Position numbers and translations under genes: made by a program
The notes under the pieces: model-generated
What the model saw: only the letters and a program-made list of their open reading frames with translations
Told to the model about the DNA's origin: nothing
Databases searched by the model: none
Shown: positions 60,526 to 62,433 of the stretch, piece after piece
Layout of the letters: each line of letters opens with the position of its first letter
Position numbering within the stretch: position 1 is the first letter of the stretch
From: Clostridia bacterium
GTDB taxonomy: Bacteria; Bacillota; Clostridia; Christensenellales; Borkfalkiaceae
Assembly: GCA_017501885.1 (NCBI GenBank)
Contig: JAFVWA010000254.1
Location: forward strand, 1-62,433
DNA: 62,433 bases
Direction of reading: 5' to 3'

Positions 60526-61367
60526 TTAAATTCGGACCAAGCGGTAACTCAATAGCTTTTAGTGAAGCAGGCTTAAAGCATAGCGAACAGTCTGCCGAAT
60601 GGGTTAAAAACTTAGGGCTTAACTGCTTTGAATATTCCTTTGGTAGGGGCGTGAATTTATCCGACGAAAAGGCGCTATCTATTGCTCAAGCCTTTAACAA
60701 GGCAGGCGTGGAGATAAGCGTGCATGCGCCTTACTATATAAACTTTGCAAACCCTGAAGAAGAAAACGCAAAAAAATCATACGCCTACGTATTAGATTCA
60801 GCGTTAAAATGTAAGATTATGGGCGGAAAACGAATAGTTTTTCACCCCGCAAGCCAGGGCAAGTTAGAAAGAAGACAAGCGGTAGACCTTACCTTAGAGC
60901 GTCTTAAAACCTTAAAAGAATTGATTTACGAAAAGGGTTTAGACGATATGATTTTTTGTCCCGAAACAATGGGAAAACTTGGACAAATAGGCACTATCGA
61001 AGAAATAACAGAGTTTTGCAAAATAGATAAAGTGTTCGTGCCTGCCGTTGATTTTGGACACGTTAATGCAAGGGAAAACGGAAGCCTTAAAAGTGTTGAA
61101 GACTACCAAAATAGGTTGCAATATATGATAGATGAGCTCGGCTATGAAAAGATGAAGCACTTTCACGTGCATTTTTCAAAGATAGAGTATTCAGTTAAAG
61201 GGGAAGTTCGTCACTTAACTTTTGAAGACCAAGTCTTTGGCCCTGACTTTACACCGCTTGCAAAAGCGCTTAAAAATTTAAGTTTATACCCATTCGTTAT
61301 ATGCGAGTCGGCAGGAACGCAAGATATTGATGCAGTTAGTATGCAAAAAATATATAGCAATAATTGA
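60522..61367 (+). CDS. nfo: Deoxyribonuclease IV-like AP endonuclease
   Basis: 281 residues, AP-endonuclease family 2 TIM barrel. The tri-zinc ligands are spread over SVHAPYYINFAN, VFHPASQGK, CPETMGKLGQ, AVDFGHVNA, HFHVHFSKIEYS and the final ICESAG. It cuts DNA 5' of abasic sites in base excision repair. Its start overlaps ribF by 4 bp; the promoter of the next gene overlaps its stop codon. Confidence 0.9.
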   Translation: MIKFGPSGNSIAFSEAGLKHSEQSAEWVKNLGLNCFEYSFGRGVNLSDEKALSIAQAFNKAGVEISVHAPYYINFANPEEENAKKSYAYVLDSALKCKIMGGKRIVFHPASQGKLERRQAVDLTLERLKTLKELIYEKGLDDMIFCPETMGKLGQIGTIEEITEFCKIDKVFVPAVDFGHVNARENGSLKSVEDYQNRLQYMIDELGYEKMKHFHVHFSKIEYSVKGEVRHLTFEDQVFGPDFTPLAKALKNLSLYPFVICESAGTQDIDAVSMQKIYSNN

Positions 61368-61392
61368 CTAATAGCGTAAAATTTGGTAAAAT
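61364..61392 (+). promoter_or_regulatory. Promoter of the M24 aminopeptidase gene
   Basis: TTGACT (61364-61369), 17-bp spacer, TAAAAT (61387-61392). The -35 box contains the nfo stop codon. Confidence 0.7.
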
Positions 61393-61410
61393 ATAAAAGG
61401 TAAGGCATTC

Positions 61411-62433
61411 ATGCGTGAAAATTTAGTATTTTCAGAAAGTTCTGCATATTTAATAACCGACGAGTTTAATCGTTTTTATTATAGTGGAGTCAGTAACGAC
61501 GAAGGATACGTAGTCCTTTTCCCGAACGAGTGCTATTACTTTGCGGATGCGAGATATTTTTACGCATTAAAGCAAAGCCTTAAAGGTAAAGACGTAATCC
61601 CCGTTTTATACAATGGCTTAGAAGATATTAAAAATGTCTTGCAAAGCAAAAAGGTCAAAACCCTTTATATCGACTATAATACCGTTACCGTTTCTGAGTA
61701 TCAAAGTTATCAAACGCTTTGTGAAAAAGTGGCTGACGGAAGCGAGTTTTTGCAACAAGCAAGAATAACCAAAAGCCAAACGGAAACAGATAGCATCAAA
61801 AAAGCATGCGATATAGCAAATAAAGCATTTAATTACGTGTTACCTTTTATAAAAAGTGGTGTAACCGAGTTAGGTATCAAAAACAGGTTAGAAGCTTTTA
61901 TGAAAAAACAAGGCGCTTCCCACCCAAGCTTTAACACCATAGTCGCTTTTGGTGCTAACTCTGCCGTTCCACACCATCAAACGGGCAAAACGAGATTAAA
62001 GAAAAACCAAGCGGTTTTAATGGACTTTGGTTGTGTGGTAAACGGATACTCATCGGACATAACGAGAACGGTTTTCTACGGAACGCCTACTGAAAAGTTT
62101 ACAAAAACCTTTGATGCCGTTGCAAAAGCAAATCTTCTTGCAATGGAAAGTGCAAAAGATGGCGTAAGCGTTAAAGACGTAGACGGCGTAGCAAGAAACT
62201 ACTTTTCAAGTTTAAACGTGGACAAATATTTTACACATTCGTTAGGGCACGGCGTAGGCTTAGAAATTCACGAAGCACCAAGGCTTTCACCAAAAGGACA
62301 AGGGAATTTAAAAAACGGCACGGTGTTTACGATTGAACCGGGACTTTACTACGACGGGGAGTTCGGCGTTAGAATAGAAAACACGGTTGTGCTTATAGAC
62401 GGCAAGGCTGAATCTCTCACCGGAAACGGCAGA
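61411..62433 (+). CDS. M24 family Xaa-Pro aminopeptidase (3' end beyond the window)
   Basis: 341 residues are visible and the frame is open at the right edge. An N-terminal creatinase-like domain (about 1-120) is followed by the pita-bread peptidase fold. The two-metal ligands are visible: MDFGC (first Asp), SSDITRTV (second Asp), HSLGHGVGLEIHE (His), FTIEPG and RIENT (Glu). It removes N-terminal residues before proline. Only about 10-20 residues should be missing. AAGGTAAGG precedes the ATG; in many Bacillota this gene lies next to efp. Confidence 0.9.
   Translation, partial: MRENLVFSESSAYLITDEFNRFYYSGVSNDEGYVVLFPNECYYFADARYFYALKQSLKGKDVIPVLYNGLEDIKNVLQSKKVKTLYIDYNTVTVSEYQSYQTLCEKVADGSEFLQQARITKSQTETDSIKKACDIANKAFNYVLPFIKSGVTELGIKNRLEAFMKKQGASHPSFNTIVAFGANSAVPHHQTGKTRLKKNQAVLMDFGCVVNGYSSDITRTVFYGTPTEKFTKTFDAVAKANLLAMESAKDGVSVKDVDGVARNYFSSLNVDKYFTHSLGHGVGLEIHEAPRLSPKGQGNLKNGTVFTIEPGLYYDGEFGVRIENTVVLIDGKAESLTGNGR

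Overview
The window is AT-rich, compact, operon-dense DNA from an anaerobic Bacillota (Clostridia-like) bacterium. Evidence for this: three T-box leaders, sigma-A type promoters (TTGACA-17-TATAAT), strong AAGGAGG Shine-Dalgarno sites, HisZ-dependent short HisG, a PolC-derived protein beside ispG and rimP-nusA-ylxR-ylxQ-infB-rbfA, an [FeFe]-hydrogenase and a 2-oxoacid:ferredoxin oxidoreductase. It is probably an uncultured gut or rumen lineage; I cannot name a genus from the sequence alone.

Layout. 0-12.7 kb: tail of a membrane protein (possibly an ECF transporter S component); an [FeFe]-hydrogenase fused to a rubredoxin-like domain; a DeoR regulator; an operon of a GlpA/GlpB/DUF1667-type flavoprotein set, an M81 (MlrC-like) metallopeptidase and a TIM-barrel isomerase; then, on the minus strand, a GDP-heptose-type operon (glycosyltransferase, HddA kinase, HddC-GmhB fusion, second TIM-barrel isomerase). 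12.8-21.2 kb: a complete histidine operon headed by a TrpR-superfamily YerC/HisR regulator, with HisZ and HisG fused. 21.2-37.7 kb: a branched-chain amino acid region. Three T-box leaders whose specifier triplets I read as CUC (Leu), AUC (Ile) and GUA (Val) each precede an operon containing a different acyl-CoA ligase. These are followed by a branched-chain aminotransferase and a four-subunit VOR-type 2-oxoacid:ferredoxin oxidoreductase. Together they fit a salvage route: branched short-chain acid to acyl-CoA (ligase), to 2-oxoacid (reductive carboxylation by VOR), to Val/Ile/Leu (aminotransferase), each arm switched on when its tRNA is uncharged. A LeuA-like protein that has lost its catalytic residues but keeps the leucine-sensing domain heads the Leu arm. 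37.7-40.2 kb: metY and metA (methionine by the acetylhomoserine route). A structured intergenic repeat with covarying hairpins lies behind several genes between 26.5 and 39.3 kb.

40.2-49.9 kb: a MATE transporter, then an intact eight-gene podovirus-like head module (TerL, a possible TerS remnant, portal, scaffold-like protein, major capsid, adaptor, two tail/plug-like proteins) with its own promoter and terminators but no integrase, replication, lysis or repressor genes. It sits immediately upstream of ispG. 50-62.4 kb: conserved core: ispG, a PolC-derived exonuclease lacking the polymerase, rimP-nusA-ylxR-ylxQ-infB-rbfA-nrnA-truB-ribF-nfo, and an M24 aminopeptidase running off the right edge.

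Most promising for new biology: the T-box/acyl-CoA-ligase system with XRE-cupin-ligase fusions, the LeuA pseudoenzyme, the covarying repeat family and the stripped-down capsid module.
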